Assembly (NCBI GenBank): GCA_910588635.1
Contig: CAJUPW010000005.1
Coordinates: 48,650-112,649 of the forward strand
Reading direction: 5' to 3'
Origin: an uncultured Oscillospiraceae bacterium
Lineage (GTDB): Bacteria > Bacillota > Clostridia > Oscillospirales > Oscillospiraceae
Length of the DNA: 64,000 nt
In this document: positions 16,162 through 23,857 of the stretch, one piece after another
Position numbering within the stretch: position 1 is the first letter of the stretch
Layout: the number at the start of each line of letters is the position of its first letter
Made by a program: the position numbers and the translations under genes
Notes under the pieces: model-generated
What the model was told of the DNA's origin: nothing
The model's database searches: none
The model's input: the letters and a program-made list of their open reading frames with translations, nothing else

Positions 16162-17583
16162 ATGACAACCGTACATACCTTTACCGCCCTGGGGCAGTAC
16201 CTGGCGGCGGACGTGAACAGCGGGGCGGTCCATGTGCTGGACAAGCTGACCTACGACCTGCTCAGCGGAGCGGGGGATGGGCCGCTGGGGGAGGAGCTGC
16301 CCTCTGATCTGGCGGACAGGCTGCCTCAGTACGACCGGGCCGGCCTGGAGGAGGGCTGGCAGGAGCTGCTGGAGCTGCAAAAGGCGGGGCTGCTCTTCAC
16401 CACCGACGACTATCTGGACCCGGAGGCAGCTATGGCCTTGCCCAAGGCGGCGGTGGTAAAGGCACTGTGCCTCCATGTGTCCCACGACTGCAACCTGCGG
16501 TGTAAGTACTGCTTTGCCTCCACCGGCGACTTCGGTACCGGCTGCCGGATGACCATGGACGCCCACACCGCGAAAAAGGCCATCGACTGGGTAGTGGCCA
16601 AGTCGGGCAAGCGGCGGAACATTGAGGTGGACTTTTTCGGCGGCGAGCCCCTGATGGCGCTGGACACAGTGAAGCGGACGGTGGAGTACGCCCGGTCTCT
16701 GGAGGAAAAGCATGACAAGGTATTCCGCTTTACCATTACAACCAACGGAATCCTCCTGGACGACAACAGCATCGACTATATCAACCGGGAGATGTCCAAT
16801 GTGGTCCTTTCTCTGGACGGCCGGCAGGAGATCAACGACCGGATGCGCCCCACCGTCAACGGGAAGGGCAGCTATGAGGTGATTGTCCCCAAATTCCAGA
16901 AGCTGACGGCGGGACGTGGAACCAAGGATTACTATGTCCGGGGCACCTTCACCCGGGACAATCTGGACTTTGCTCAGGATGTGCTCCACATGGGGGACCT
17001 GGGCTTCCGCCATGTGTCGGTGGAGCCTTGCAGCGGCCCCGCCGGCGACCCCTTCGCCATCCGGGAGGAGGACCTGGACAGGGTAGAGGAGGAGTATGAA
17101 AAACTGGCCCGCGCCCTGATGGACCGGAACGACATCAACTTTTTCCACTTTAACGTGGACCTGGCTCAGGGCCCTTGCGTCATCAAGCGGCTGCGGGGCT
17201 GCGGTGCCGGCTGCGAGTATGTGGCCGTCACCCCCGATGGGGACATTTATCCCTGTCATCAGTTTGTGGGGAAAGAAGAATTTCGCATGGGCAGCGTCCA
17301 CGATGGGTCCTTTGATATGGACATCTCTGGTCAATTTGCCCAACAGAATGTGTATACCCGTCCGGCCTGCCGGGAGTGCTGGGCCAGGTTCTACTGCAGC
17401 GGGGGCTGTTCCGCCTCCAATCTGCTTGTCAATGGCGACATAACAAGGTCTAACGAGGTGGCCTGCGCAATGGAACGCAAGCGTCTTGAGTGCGCCATCG
17501 CCCTGAACGCCATCGCCGCCGGGATGGGGGAAGGGCAAAATACAGAATGTAATAATACGAACTGTAATCTTTGCGAGCGCTAG
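16162..17583 (+). CDS. scfB: SCIFF peptide maturase, radical SAM/SPASM thioether-forming enzyme
   Basis: 473 residues. An N-terminal peptide-binding region (about 1-90) precedes the radical SAM core, whose CNLRCKYC motif places cluster ligands at Cys110, Cys114 and Cys117. The FGGEPLMA and TTNGILL strands of the barrel follow. The C-terminal SPASM domain for two auxiliary [4Fe-4S] clusters is seen in CGAGCEY, YPCHQF and CRECWARFYCSGGC. It ends CNNTNCNLCER. It modifies the scfA product in the cytoplasm. The length and all cysteine motifs match the family. Confidence 0.96.
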   Translation: MTTVHTFTALGQYLAADVNSGAVHVLDKLTYDLLSGAGDGPLGEELPSDLADRLPQYDRAGLEEGWQELLELQKAGLLFTTDDYLDPEAAMALPKAAVVKALCLHVSHDCNLRCKYCFASTGDFGTGCRMTMDAHTAKKAIDWVVAKSGKRRNIEVDFFGGEPLMALDTVKRTVEYARSLEEKHDKVFRFTITTNGILLDDNSIDYINREMSNVVLSLDGRQEINDRMRPTVNGKGSYEVIVPKFQKLTAGRGTKDYYVRGTFTRDNLDFAQDVLHMGDLGFRHVSVEPCSGPAGDPFAIREEDLDRVEEEYEKLARALMDRNDINFFHFNVDLAQGPCVIKRLRGCGAGCEYVAVTPDGDIYPCHQFVGKEEFRMGSVHDGSFDMDISGQFAQQNVYTRPACRECWARFYCSGGCSASNLLVNGDITRSNEVACAMERKRLECAIALNAIAAGMGEGQNTECNNTNCNLCER

Positions 17584-17647
17584 ACTTTCGAGGACTTCGC
17601 CCTATATTTAGACGCCAGCTTAGACCCGGATACCAGATTTAGCATCG

Positions 17648-17679
17648 CCAGGGCTCCCTCTCGGAGCCCTGGCCCGCTT
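17648..17679 (+). terminator. Terminator after scfB
   Basis: A 10-bp perfect stem CCAGGGCTCC/GGAGCCCTGG (17648-17657 and 17663-17672) with a 5-nt loop, followed by CCCGCTTTT. The T run is imperfect. Confidence 0.7.
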
Positions 17680-17759
17680 TTGGTTCTTGTGTTTACATAA
17701 CGCTATTTACATAACAAGTTTAAAGAATTGGCAAAAACGGAGAAAATTGCAAAACCCTC

Positions 17760-17837
17760 TTGCGAAAAAGGCTTGGAGGGGCTATAGTAGGAGTTGCCCT
17801 TGAAGTGGATGCTTTAAGATCCACGTCTATTTTTTTC
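17760..17837 (+). promoter_or_regulatory. Promoter and short leader hairpin ahead of spoIIM
   Basis: TTGCGA (17760-17765), a 17-nt spacer and TATAGT (17783-17788) form a plausible sigma-A promoter. About 15 nt after the expected start, GTGGAT (17805-17810) pairs with ATCCAC (17819-17824) and a seven-T run follows. This would act as an attenuator or make a very short RNA before the spoIIM gene at 17873. Confidence 0.55.
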
Positions 17838-17872
17838 TCCTTTCTCATAGGCTGGTACTGAGGTGAACGGCT

Positions 17873-18493
17873 GTGAGAGTGGAAATTCGCAAAAAGTGGG
17901 ACTTGCCGTTGGAGCAGCGGATCGCCCTGGCGGTGCTCAGCACCGCTTTCCTGCTGGGGGGTGTGACAGGCTGCCTGCTGGCCTCCCTGTCCGGCGGCGC
18001 GGGTGGGTCGGAGCTGGGCGATTATCTGACCGGCTATCTGGAGCTGGCCCGGGAGGGAACGCTTCCCAAAGGACTTTGGCCTCTGCTCTGGGGGCAGGCC
18101 AAATATCTGATGGCTGTCCTGGCTCTGGGTCTGACGGCTCTGGGTCTGGCGGGTATTCCGATCCTCTTCGGGCTGCGGGGATTTTTCTTCTCCTTTTCGG
18201 CGGCCTGTTTCTGCCGGGTCTTTGGGAGAAGGGGACTGCTTCCCGCCTTTTTCCTCTTTGGTCTGCCCGCCTTGCTCTGGGTCCCGGCTCTCTTTTTGGC
18301 GGGGGTGCCCGGTATTCTCTCCGCCCGGAAAATGCTGCGCCGGACGCCGGGGGACGGGGTCATATCGCTGAGCGGGGCCTGGTGGTGCCAGGCTGGTCTG
18401 TGCGCCGGCCTCGCCCTGACCGCCGGACTGCTGGAGTATTGGGTGGTCCCGGTCCTGCTTCGGGCTGCGGCCCGGGTGATCCTTTCATCTTGA
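17873..18493 (+). CDS. spoIIM: Stage II sporulation protein M-like membrane protein
   Basis: 206 residues with about five to six hydrophobic helices and a charged cytoplasmic N-terminus. SpoIIM is part of the SpoIIDMP complex, in which SpoIIM recruits the peptidoglycan hydrolases that thin the septum and drive engulfment. The sequence is diverged; the main support is topology, length and position directly before xerD, the usual order in clostridia. The GTG start at 17873 has GAGGTG 7 nt upstream. The stop is 16 nt before the xerD start. Confidence 0.8.
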   Translation: MRVEIRKKWDLPLEQRIALAVLSTAFLLGGVTGCLLASLSGGAGGSELGDYLTGYLELAREGTLPKGLWPLLWGQAKYLMAVLALGLTALGLAGIPILFGLRGFFFSFSAACFCRVFGRRGLLPAFFLFGLPALLWVPALFLAGVPGILSARKMLRRTPGDGVISLSGAWWCQAGLCAGLALTAGLLEYWVVPVLLRAAARVILSS

Positions 18494-18509
18494 TTTGGGA
18501 GTTTTGGAA

Positions 18510-19391
18510 GTGTCTGATTTGCTGTCGGTCTATGAGGATTATCTGAAAATTGAAAAGCGGGCCTCGGTAAATACGGTCAGCTCCTATCTCCGGGATGTCC
18601 ACCAGTTTGCCGCCGCCATGGGGAACAAAGGGGTAGAGCTGGCCCAGGTGGTGACCCAGGAGGTGGAGGATTACGCCAACTCCCTGGTCAAACGGGGAAA
18701 ATCCCCCGCCACCGTCACCCGTTCGGTGGCCTCCATCAAATCCTTTTATTCCTGTCTGATGGGAAAGGGCTATGTAAGCGTCAACCCGGCTAAGGGGGTC
18801 GCCCCGGCCAAGGTGGAGCGCAAGCTGCCCCAGGTGCTCACCAGCAAGGAGGTGGAGCTGTTTCTGGAGCAGCCCGAGTGCACCGACCTGAAGGGCTACC
18901 GGGACCGGGCCATGCTGGAGCTGCTCTACGCCACCGGCATCCGGGTCAGTGAGCTGATTGAGCTGGACGTGGACGACCTGAACCTGCCCGGCGGGGTGCT
19001 CAAATGCTTCAGCAAGGGAAAAGAGCGAATGATTCCGCTGTATCCCACCGCCATCAGGGCGCTGGGGGAATACATAAACAATGTGCGGCCCCAGCTGGTG
19101 GACTCGGCGGAGGAGACCGCCCTGTTCGTCAACATGAGCGGCGAGCGGATGAGCCGCCAGGGCTTCTGGAAGCTGATTAAGCACTACCAGGAGAAGGCGG
19201 GCATCCAGAAGGACATCACCCCCCACACCTTACGCCACTCCTTTGCCGCCCACCTGCTGGAAAACGGCGCCGACCTGCGTTCCATCCAGGAGATGCTGGG
19301 CCACGCGGATATCTCCTCCACCCAGATATATTCCAAGCTCATCAACCAAAAAATCAAGGACGTGTATAAAAAGGCCCATCCCAGGGCCTGA
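18510..19391 (+). CDS. xerD: Site-specific tyrosine recombinase XerD
   Basis: About 293 residues. The N-terminal SAM-like core-binding domain (LLSVYEDYLKIEKRAS...) precedes the catalytic domain, with the full tyrosine-recombinase set visible: Arg in TGIRVSEL, Lys in SKGKERM, HTLRHSFA, LGHADISSTQ and the nucleophile Tyr in IYSKL. XerD resolves chromosome dimers at dif with XerC. The start is uncertain: GTG 18510 has GGGAG 8 nt upstream, while TTG 18495 has none. It is followed by a strong terminator. This chromosomal copy may also serve the dif-like site near 30.65 kb. Confidence 0.94.
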   Translation: MSDLLSVYEDYLKIEKRASVNTVSSYLRDVHQFAAAMGNKGVELAQVVTQEVEDYANSLVKRGKSPATVTRSVASIKSFYSCLMGKGYVSVNPAKGVAPAKVERKLPQVLTSKEVELFLEQPECTDLKGYRDRAMLELLYATGIRVSELIELDVDDLNLPGGVLKCFSKGKERMIPLYPTAIRALGEYINNVRPQLVDSAEETALFVNMSGERMSRQGFWKLIKHYQEKAGIQKDITPHTLRHSFAAHLLENGADLRSIQEMLGHADISSTQIYSKLINQKIKDVYKKAHPRA

Positions 19392-19430
19392 AAAACCCGA
19401 CCAGTGGATAGCTCCATCGGTCGGGTTTTT
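19391..19430 (+). terminator. Rho-independent terminator of spoIIM-xerD
   Basis: AAAAACCCGACC (19391-19402) pairs with GGTCGGGTTTTT (19419-19430), with an inner TGGA/TCCA stem. It overlaps the xerD stop codon. Confidence 0.93.
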
Positions 19431-19431
19431 G

Positions 19432-19460
19432 TTGAATTATCCGGGGAAATATGGTAATAT
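19432..19460 (+). promoter_or_regulatory. Sigma-A promoter for murD
   Basis: TTGAAT at 19432-19437, a 17-nt spacer and TAATAT at 19455-19460, right after the xerD terminator. Confidence 0.7.
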
Positions 19461-19495
19461 ACTTAATCAGAAAAAATATGGAAGGAGGACGTTCT

Positions 19496-20881
19496 ATGTC
19501 CACCACATCTGAATATTTGGAGAGCTTGCAAGGCAGGTCCATTGCCGTGATCGGTATGGGGGTGAGCAATACCCCGCTCATCCGCATGCTCCTTCGCGCC
19601 GAGCTGAAGGTGACCGTGTGCGACAAATCCCCCCGGGAACGGGTGGAGGAGCAGGCCGCCGAGCTGGAGAGTCTTGGGGCCAAGCTGCGGCTGGGGCCTG
19701 ACTACCTGGCCAAAATTCACAAGGCCGACGTTATCTTCCGTACTCCCGGCCTCAGCCCCAATGCCCCGGAGCTGCAGAAGGCGGTGGCAGGGGGGAGCAT
19801 CCTCACCTCTGAGATGGAGCTGTTTTTCCGGCTGTGCCCTTGCCCGATCATCGGCGTGACAGGCAGCGACGGCAAGACCACCACAACTACCCTGATAAGC
19901 GAGTTTTTAAAAGAAGCCGGGAAGAATGTCTATCTGGGGGGCAACATCGGCAGGCCCCTGCTCCCTGACGTGGACGGCATGACGCCCGACGATGTGGCGG
20001 TGGTGGAGCTGTCCTCCTTCCAGCTGATGAGCATGGACCACAGCCCCAATGTGGCGGTATTTACCAATCTGTCCCCCAACCACCTGGACTACCACCACAC
20101 CATGGAGGAGTATACCAGCGCCAAGCTGAACATCTTTTGCCACCAGAAGCCGGAGGACCGGGCCATCTTCAACTGCGACAACGACATCACCCGGTCCCTG
20201 GCAAAAATGGCGGTGGGTCAGGCCATGCTGTTCAGCCGCAAGCAGAAGCTGGAGGAGGGGGTCTACCTTCGGGACAACGCCATCTGGCTGACCAACTCCA
20301 TGGGCAGCCGGGAGGTCCTGCCCATGGCCGACATCCGGATTCCCGGCGTTCACAACATCGAAAATTACATGGCCGCCATCGCCGCGGTGGACGGCATCGT
20401 CCCCGACAAGTGCGTCCGGGCGGTGGCCCGGCGGTTTACCGGAGTGGAGCACCGCATCGAGCTGGTACGGGAGCTGAATGGGGTCCGGTACTATAACGAC
20501 TCCATCGGCACCAGCCCCACCCGCACCATGGCCTGCCTGGATTCCTTCGATCAGAAGCTCATCATCATCGCCGGAGGCTATGATAAGGGCGTTCCCTTCA
20601 CCCAGCTTGGTATCGCCATGGTGGAGAAGGTCAAGGTGCTGATCCTCACCGGTGACACCGCTCCCGCCATCAAAAAGGCGGTGGAGGAGGCCGAGGGCTA
20701 CGCCGAGAGCGGCCTGCGGCTTATTGAGACCGATGATCTGGCCTCCGCCGTGTCCGCTGCCCGGGACGCGGCCCAGGCGGGCGACGTGGTGGTGCTGTCT
20801 CCGGCCTGTGCAGCTTTCGACCGATTCAAAAATTTTATGGAACGGGGCAAGGTGTTTAAACGGCTAGTAAATGAACTATAA
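19496..20881 (+). CDS. murD: UDP-N-acetylmuramoyl-L-alanine--D-glutamate ligase
   Basis: 461 residues from ATG 19496 (AAGGAGG upstream). The N-terminal Rossmann domain begins IAVIGMGVSN. The central ATPase domain has the P-loop GVTGSDGKTTTT at about 118-129 and the Mur ligase signature NLSPNHLDYH. The C-terminal domain includes DSIGTSPTRT and SPACAAFDRFKNFMERG. It adds D-glutamate to UDP-MurNAc-L-Ala in the cytoplasm. The gene stands outside a dcw cluster. A PLP enzyme follows 27 nt later, so they may share a transcript. Confidence 0.96.
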   Translation: MSTTSEYLESLQGRSIAVIGMGVSNTPLIRMLLRAELKVTVCDKSPRERVEEQAAELESLGAKLRLGPDYLAKIHKADVIFRTPGLSPNAPELQKAVAGGSILTSEMELFFRLCPCPIIGVTGSDGKTTTTTLISEFLKEAGKNVYLGGNIGRPLLPDVDGMTPDDVAVVELSSFQLMSMDHSPNVAVFTNLSPNHLDYHHTMEEYTSAKLNIFCHQKPEDRAIFNCDNDITRSLAKMAVGQAMLFSRKQKLEEGVYLRDNAIWLTNSMGSREVLPMADIRIPGVHNIENYMAAIAAVDGIVPDKCVRAVARRFTGVEHRIELVRELNGVRYYNDSIGTSPTRTMACLDSFDQKLIIIAGGYDKGVPFTQLGIAMVEKVKVLILTGDTAPAIKKAVEEAEGYAESGLRLIETDDLASAVSAARDAAQAGDVVVLSPACAAFDRFKNFMERGKVFKRLVNEL

Positions 20882-20908
20882 TTGAAACAGATAGGATTGA
20901 AACATATA

Positions 20909-22162
20909 ATGCCTTTACAGATAAGCGACCGTGTGAGTGCTCTGGGCGACCGGGCCCAGAGCCAGCTCACCGAGGAATTTGCCCGCATCGACGCCATTGC
21001 CCAGGAGAATACCCAGCGCGTGCTGGCCGCATTTCAAAAGCACCGGGTGGCCGACGGCTATTTCGCCGGCACCACCGGCTACGGCTACGACGACTTGGGT
21101 CGGGACAAATTAGATGAAATTTATGCCGGCCTCTTCGGCACCGAGGCCGCCCTAGTGCGCATCCAGTTTGTCAACGGCACCCACGCCATTGCCTGCGCCC
21201 TGTTCGGGGCGCTGAAATCTGGGGATGTGCTGCTGTCCGCCGTGGGTGCGCCCTACGACACCCTCCTGGGCGTTGTGGGGGCGGTGGACAAGGGCCCCGG
21301 CTCTTTGAAGGACTACGGCGTGGAGTACAGGCAAGTAGAACTGCTTGACAACAAGCCGGACCTGGAGGGGATGGCGAAAGCCGCCGCCGATCCCCGGGTA
21401 AAGGCGGTGTTGATTCAGCGGTCCAAGGGCTACTCCACCCGGGCGTCTCTGTCGGTGGAGGAGATCGGGGAGATGTGCCGGGTCATTAAGAAGGCCAACC
21501 CCAAGGCCGCTGTTCTGGTGGACAACTGCTACGGCGAGTTTGTGGAGACCGTAGAGCCTACCCATGTGGGGGCCGATTTGGTGGTAGGCTCCCTCATCAA
21601 AAACCCCGGCGGCGGGCTGGCCCCCACCGGGGGCTACATCGCCGGGCGCCGGGACCTGGTGGAGGGGGCTGCCATGCGGCTCACCGTCCCCGGAATCGGC
21701 GGGGAGTGCGGGTGTACTCTGGGCCAGAACCGGCTGCTCTACCAGGGGCTGTTTCTCGCCCCCCACACGGTGGCTCAGGCGGTGAAAACCGCCGTCTTTG
21801 CCGCCAGAGTGATGGAGCTGCTGGGCTACGAGACCCAGCCCCACTCCTCGGCGGTGCGCCACGACATCATTCAGATGATCCACATGCGGGAGCCCGAGGC
21901 CCTGAAAAAGTTCTGCAAGGGCATCCAGTTCGGCGCGCCGGTGGACTCCTATGTCACCCCGGAGCCCTGGGATATGCCGGGGTACGACTGCCAAGTGATT
22001 ATGGCCGCCGGGGCCTTCATCCAGGGGGCGTCCATCGAGCTGTCCGCCGACGCCCCCATGCGGGAGCCCTATACCGTTTACCTCCAGGGGGGATTGACCT
22101 ACGAATCCGGCAGGCTGGGCGTCCTGCTGGCCGTCCAGGAGCTGCTGGGACCCTCTGATTAG
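20909..22162 (+). CDS. PLP-dependent Met-gamma-lyase family protein (YnbB/aluminium-resistance family)
   Basis: About 417 residues of fold-type I PLP enzyme from the family formerly called aluminium resistance protein (Bacillus YnbB). The glycine-rich GTTGYGYDDLGRD is near the N-terminus. VLVDNCYGEF provides the PLP ring aspartate strand. GSLIKNPGGG contains the likely Schiff-base lysine. The specific substrate is unknown. The start is ambiguous: the frame is open from a TTG at 20882, but neither has a convincing ribosome binding site (AGGA at 20892 is nearest); I take ATG 20909. In Bacillus ynbB is likewise a monocistronic-looking gene. Confidence 0.85.
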   Translation: MPLQISDRVSALGDRAQSQLTEEFARIDAIAQENTQRVLAAFQKHRVADGYFAGTTGYGYDDLGRDKLDEIYAGLFGTEAALVRIQFVNGTHAIACALFGALKSGDVLLSAVGAPYDTLLGVVGAVDKGPGSLKDYGVEYRQVELLDNKPDLEGMAKAAADPRVKAVLIQRSKGYSTRASLSVEEIGEMCRVIKKANPKAAVLVDNCYGEFVETVEPTHVGADLVVGSLIKNPGGGLAPTGGYIAGRRDLVEGAAMRLTVPGIGGECGCTLGQNRLLYQGLFLAPHTVAQAVKTAVFAARVMELLGYETQPHSSAVRHDIIQMIHMREPEALKKFCKGIQFGAPVDSYVTPEPWDMPGYDCQVIMAAGAFIQGASIELSADAPMREPYTVYLQGGLTYESGRLGVLLAVQELLGPSD

Positions 22163-22195
22163 AACCGATCAGCTTGAATTTGTGGAGGAACAAAT

Positions 22196-22411
22196 ATGAA
22201 AAATATTTGGCAGTATGTTTTGTTAGGCGTCGTGGTGGCCGTTGGCGGAATGTTTGTATCTGACCTTGCAGGAGACTTTTTTAATGGCATGGGGGGCTAC
22301 GGCTTTGGATGTATTTTGGGCATCTGTATGTACCTGTGTGTCGTCATTGTGACTTGTACAGGAATCATTATAACAAAGCTCAATAAAGACACACCTTCTG
22401 AGAAGGAATAG
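22196..22411 (+). CDS. Small two-helix membrane protein, unknown
   Basis: 71 residues. Two hydrophobic stretches (about 5-26 and 37-61) and a short charged tail KLNKDTPSEKE are visible. A good GTGGAGGAA ribosome binding site precedes ATG 22196. No family was recognised. Codon use is slightly more AT-rich than in its neighbours. Confidence 0.65.
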   Translation: MKNIWQYVLLGVVVAVGGMFVSDLAGDFFNGMGGYGFGCILGICMYLCVVIVTCTGIIITKLNKDTPSEKE

Positions 22412-22459
22412 GCCAAGCCCGCTTTAGAATATCCTTACCTTATAATAGGAGGTGAGGGT

Positions 22460-23164
22460 ATGCGTCCATGGCGGAGGGAGCTGGTGCGGTATGTGCGGCG
22501 TCCGTCGAAGCGTCGGCGACCAGTGTGGACGGGCCCTGGTCCCCAGATGAAAATTCCCCCGGCCCTGATTACCTTAGCAGTGGCCCTGATCGTGGCGGCG
22601 ACAATCATTACTTTATTAGAAAATAAGCTGCGCCCGGTGGTGGCGGAGATTGCCGCCGCCCAGGCTCAGAACACCATGACCACTGTGGTGGAGAACGCCG
22701 TCACCGCCGACCTGGCCGCCCGGCAGGTCGGCTACGCCGATTTTGTTACCATTCAGCGGGACGAGGGGGGCGGTATCACCGCCCTGACCACCGATATGGC
22801 CCGGATGAACCTGCTCCGGGCGGAACTGATTGCCTCCATTCTGAAGGCGCTGGAGGGCGTGGACGTGTCCGAAATCCAGGTGCTCTTGGGCAGCCTCTTC
22901 GACCTGGAACCCCTGTGGGCCAAGGGTCCCGCCATCAGGGCCAGAGCCATGACAGTGGGGACGGTACGGGCGGAGTTCGACAGCCAGCTCACCTCCGCCG
23001 GGGTAAACCAGACCCTCCACCGCATCTGGATGGAGGTGGACGTGCCCATGACGCTGCTGCTCCCCGGCGGGGAGGTGGAGGTCTCCGTGGATACCCGGCT
23101 GTGCGTGGCCGAGACGGTGATTGTAGGCAAGGTGCCGGACACCTATTTGCAGATGGGGCAGTGA
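22460..23164 (+). CDS. yunB: Sporulation protein YunB
   Basis: 234 residues. A basic N-terminus (RYVRRPSKRRRP) precedes one membrane helix (PALITLAVALIVAATIITLL). The conserved YunB segment follows: KLRPVVAEIAAAQAQN, then a beta-rich C-terminal domain similar to mother-cell membrane spore proteins. YunB is under sigma-E control in Bacillus and needed for efficient sporulation; its biochemical role is unclear. A strong GGAGGTGAGGG ribosome binding site precedes ATG 22460. Confidence 0.88.
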   Translation: MRPWRRELVRYVRRPSKRRRPVWTGPGPQMKIPPALITLAVALIVAATIITLLENKLRPVVAEIAAAQAQNTMTTVVENAVTADLAARQVGYADFVTIQRDEGGGITALTTDMARMNLLRAELIASILKALEGVDVSEIQVLLGSLFDLEPLWAKGPAIRARAMTVGTVRAEFDSQLTSAGVNQTLHRIWMEVDVPMTLLLPGGEVEVSVDTRLCVAETVIVGKVPDTYLQMGQ

Positions 23165-23185
23165 ACAAAAGAGAGGTGTTTTTCC

Positions 23186-23857
23186 GTGGCGGAGGTTGTT
23201 TCTGACATTCTGCGATATGTGGTGCAGATGATTCCCATGTGCTTGTTGGCCCTGGTCGTTTTCCTGATCGTCAGGCCCGCCAGGCTGCGGAGACTGAAGA
23301 CACGTGGGCTGGTCAGCGGCACACTGCGGGAGATCACGCTCTGCCTCTTCCTTCTGTTCTGCGCCGGCCTGGCGGCGCTCACCCTGTTTCCTGCCAATAT
23401 CTGGTCTTATGTCATTTCCTTCGGTCAGGGATGGTATGATGGGGCCTCGTTTTTCAGTTTCTATCCCACCTGGGAGCAGACCATGAGCAGCTTGGCCTAC
23501 CTGTCCAATATGCTGACCCCTTTTCAGGAAATTCGCCGCGCGCTGGACCATATGAGCTACTGGGGGCTGTTTATGCTGCTGGGCAACATTATCATGTTCA
23601 TGCCAATCGGCTTTTTTCCGGCTCTGCTGTGGCGGAGGTGGCGGTGGTGGAAGTCCTTGCTGGCGGGTTTCTGCTCCTCTTTTACCATCGAATTTATCCA
23701 GTTTTTCATCGGCCGCAGCACCGACATTGACGACGTGATTCTGAACACCGCCGGGGCGCTGGCCGGTTTCTGGTTGTTCTGCCTGCTGCGGGCGGTTTCC
23801 CCCAATTGTATGGAAAAGTTCCAATGTATACCCAGAGGAGGATACTATCGTGGATGA
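23186..23857 (+). CDS. VanZ-like membrane protein
   Basis: 223 residues with about five helices. LTLFPANIW, LGNIIMFMPIGFFPALL, the SSFTIEFIQFFIGRSTDIDDVILNTAGALAGF stretch (given here only by its positions, about 169-200) and the C-terminal helix are typical of the VanZ family. The function is uncertain; VanZ itself confers low-level teicoplanin resistance. GTG 23186 follows AGAGAGGTG. The 3' end overlaps ligA by 8 nt, so the two are coupled. Confidence 0.82.
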   Translation: MAEVVSDILRYVVQMIPMCLLALVVFLIVRPARLRRLKTRGLVSGTLREITLCLFLLFCAGLAALTLFPANIWSYVISFGQGWYDGASFFSFYPTWEQTMSSLAYLSNMLTPFQEIRRALDHMSYWGLFMLLGNIIMFMPIGFFPALLWRRWRWWKSLLAGFCSSFTIEFIQFFIGRSTDIDDVILNTAGALAGFWLFCLLRAVSPNCMEKFQCIPRGGYYRG

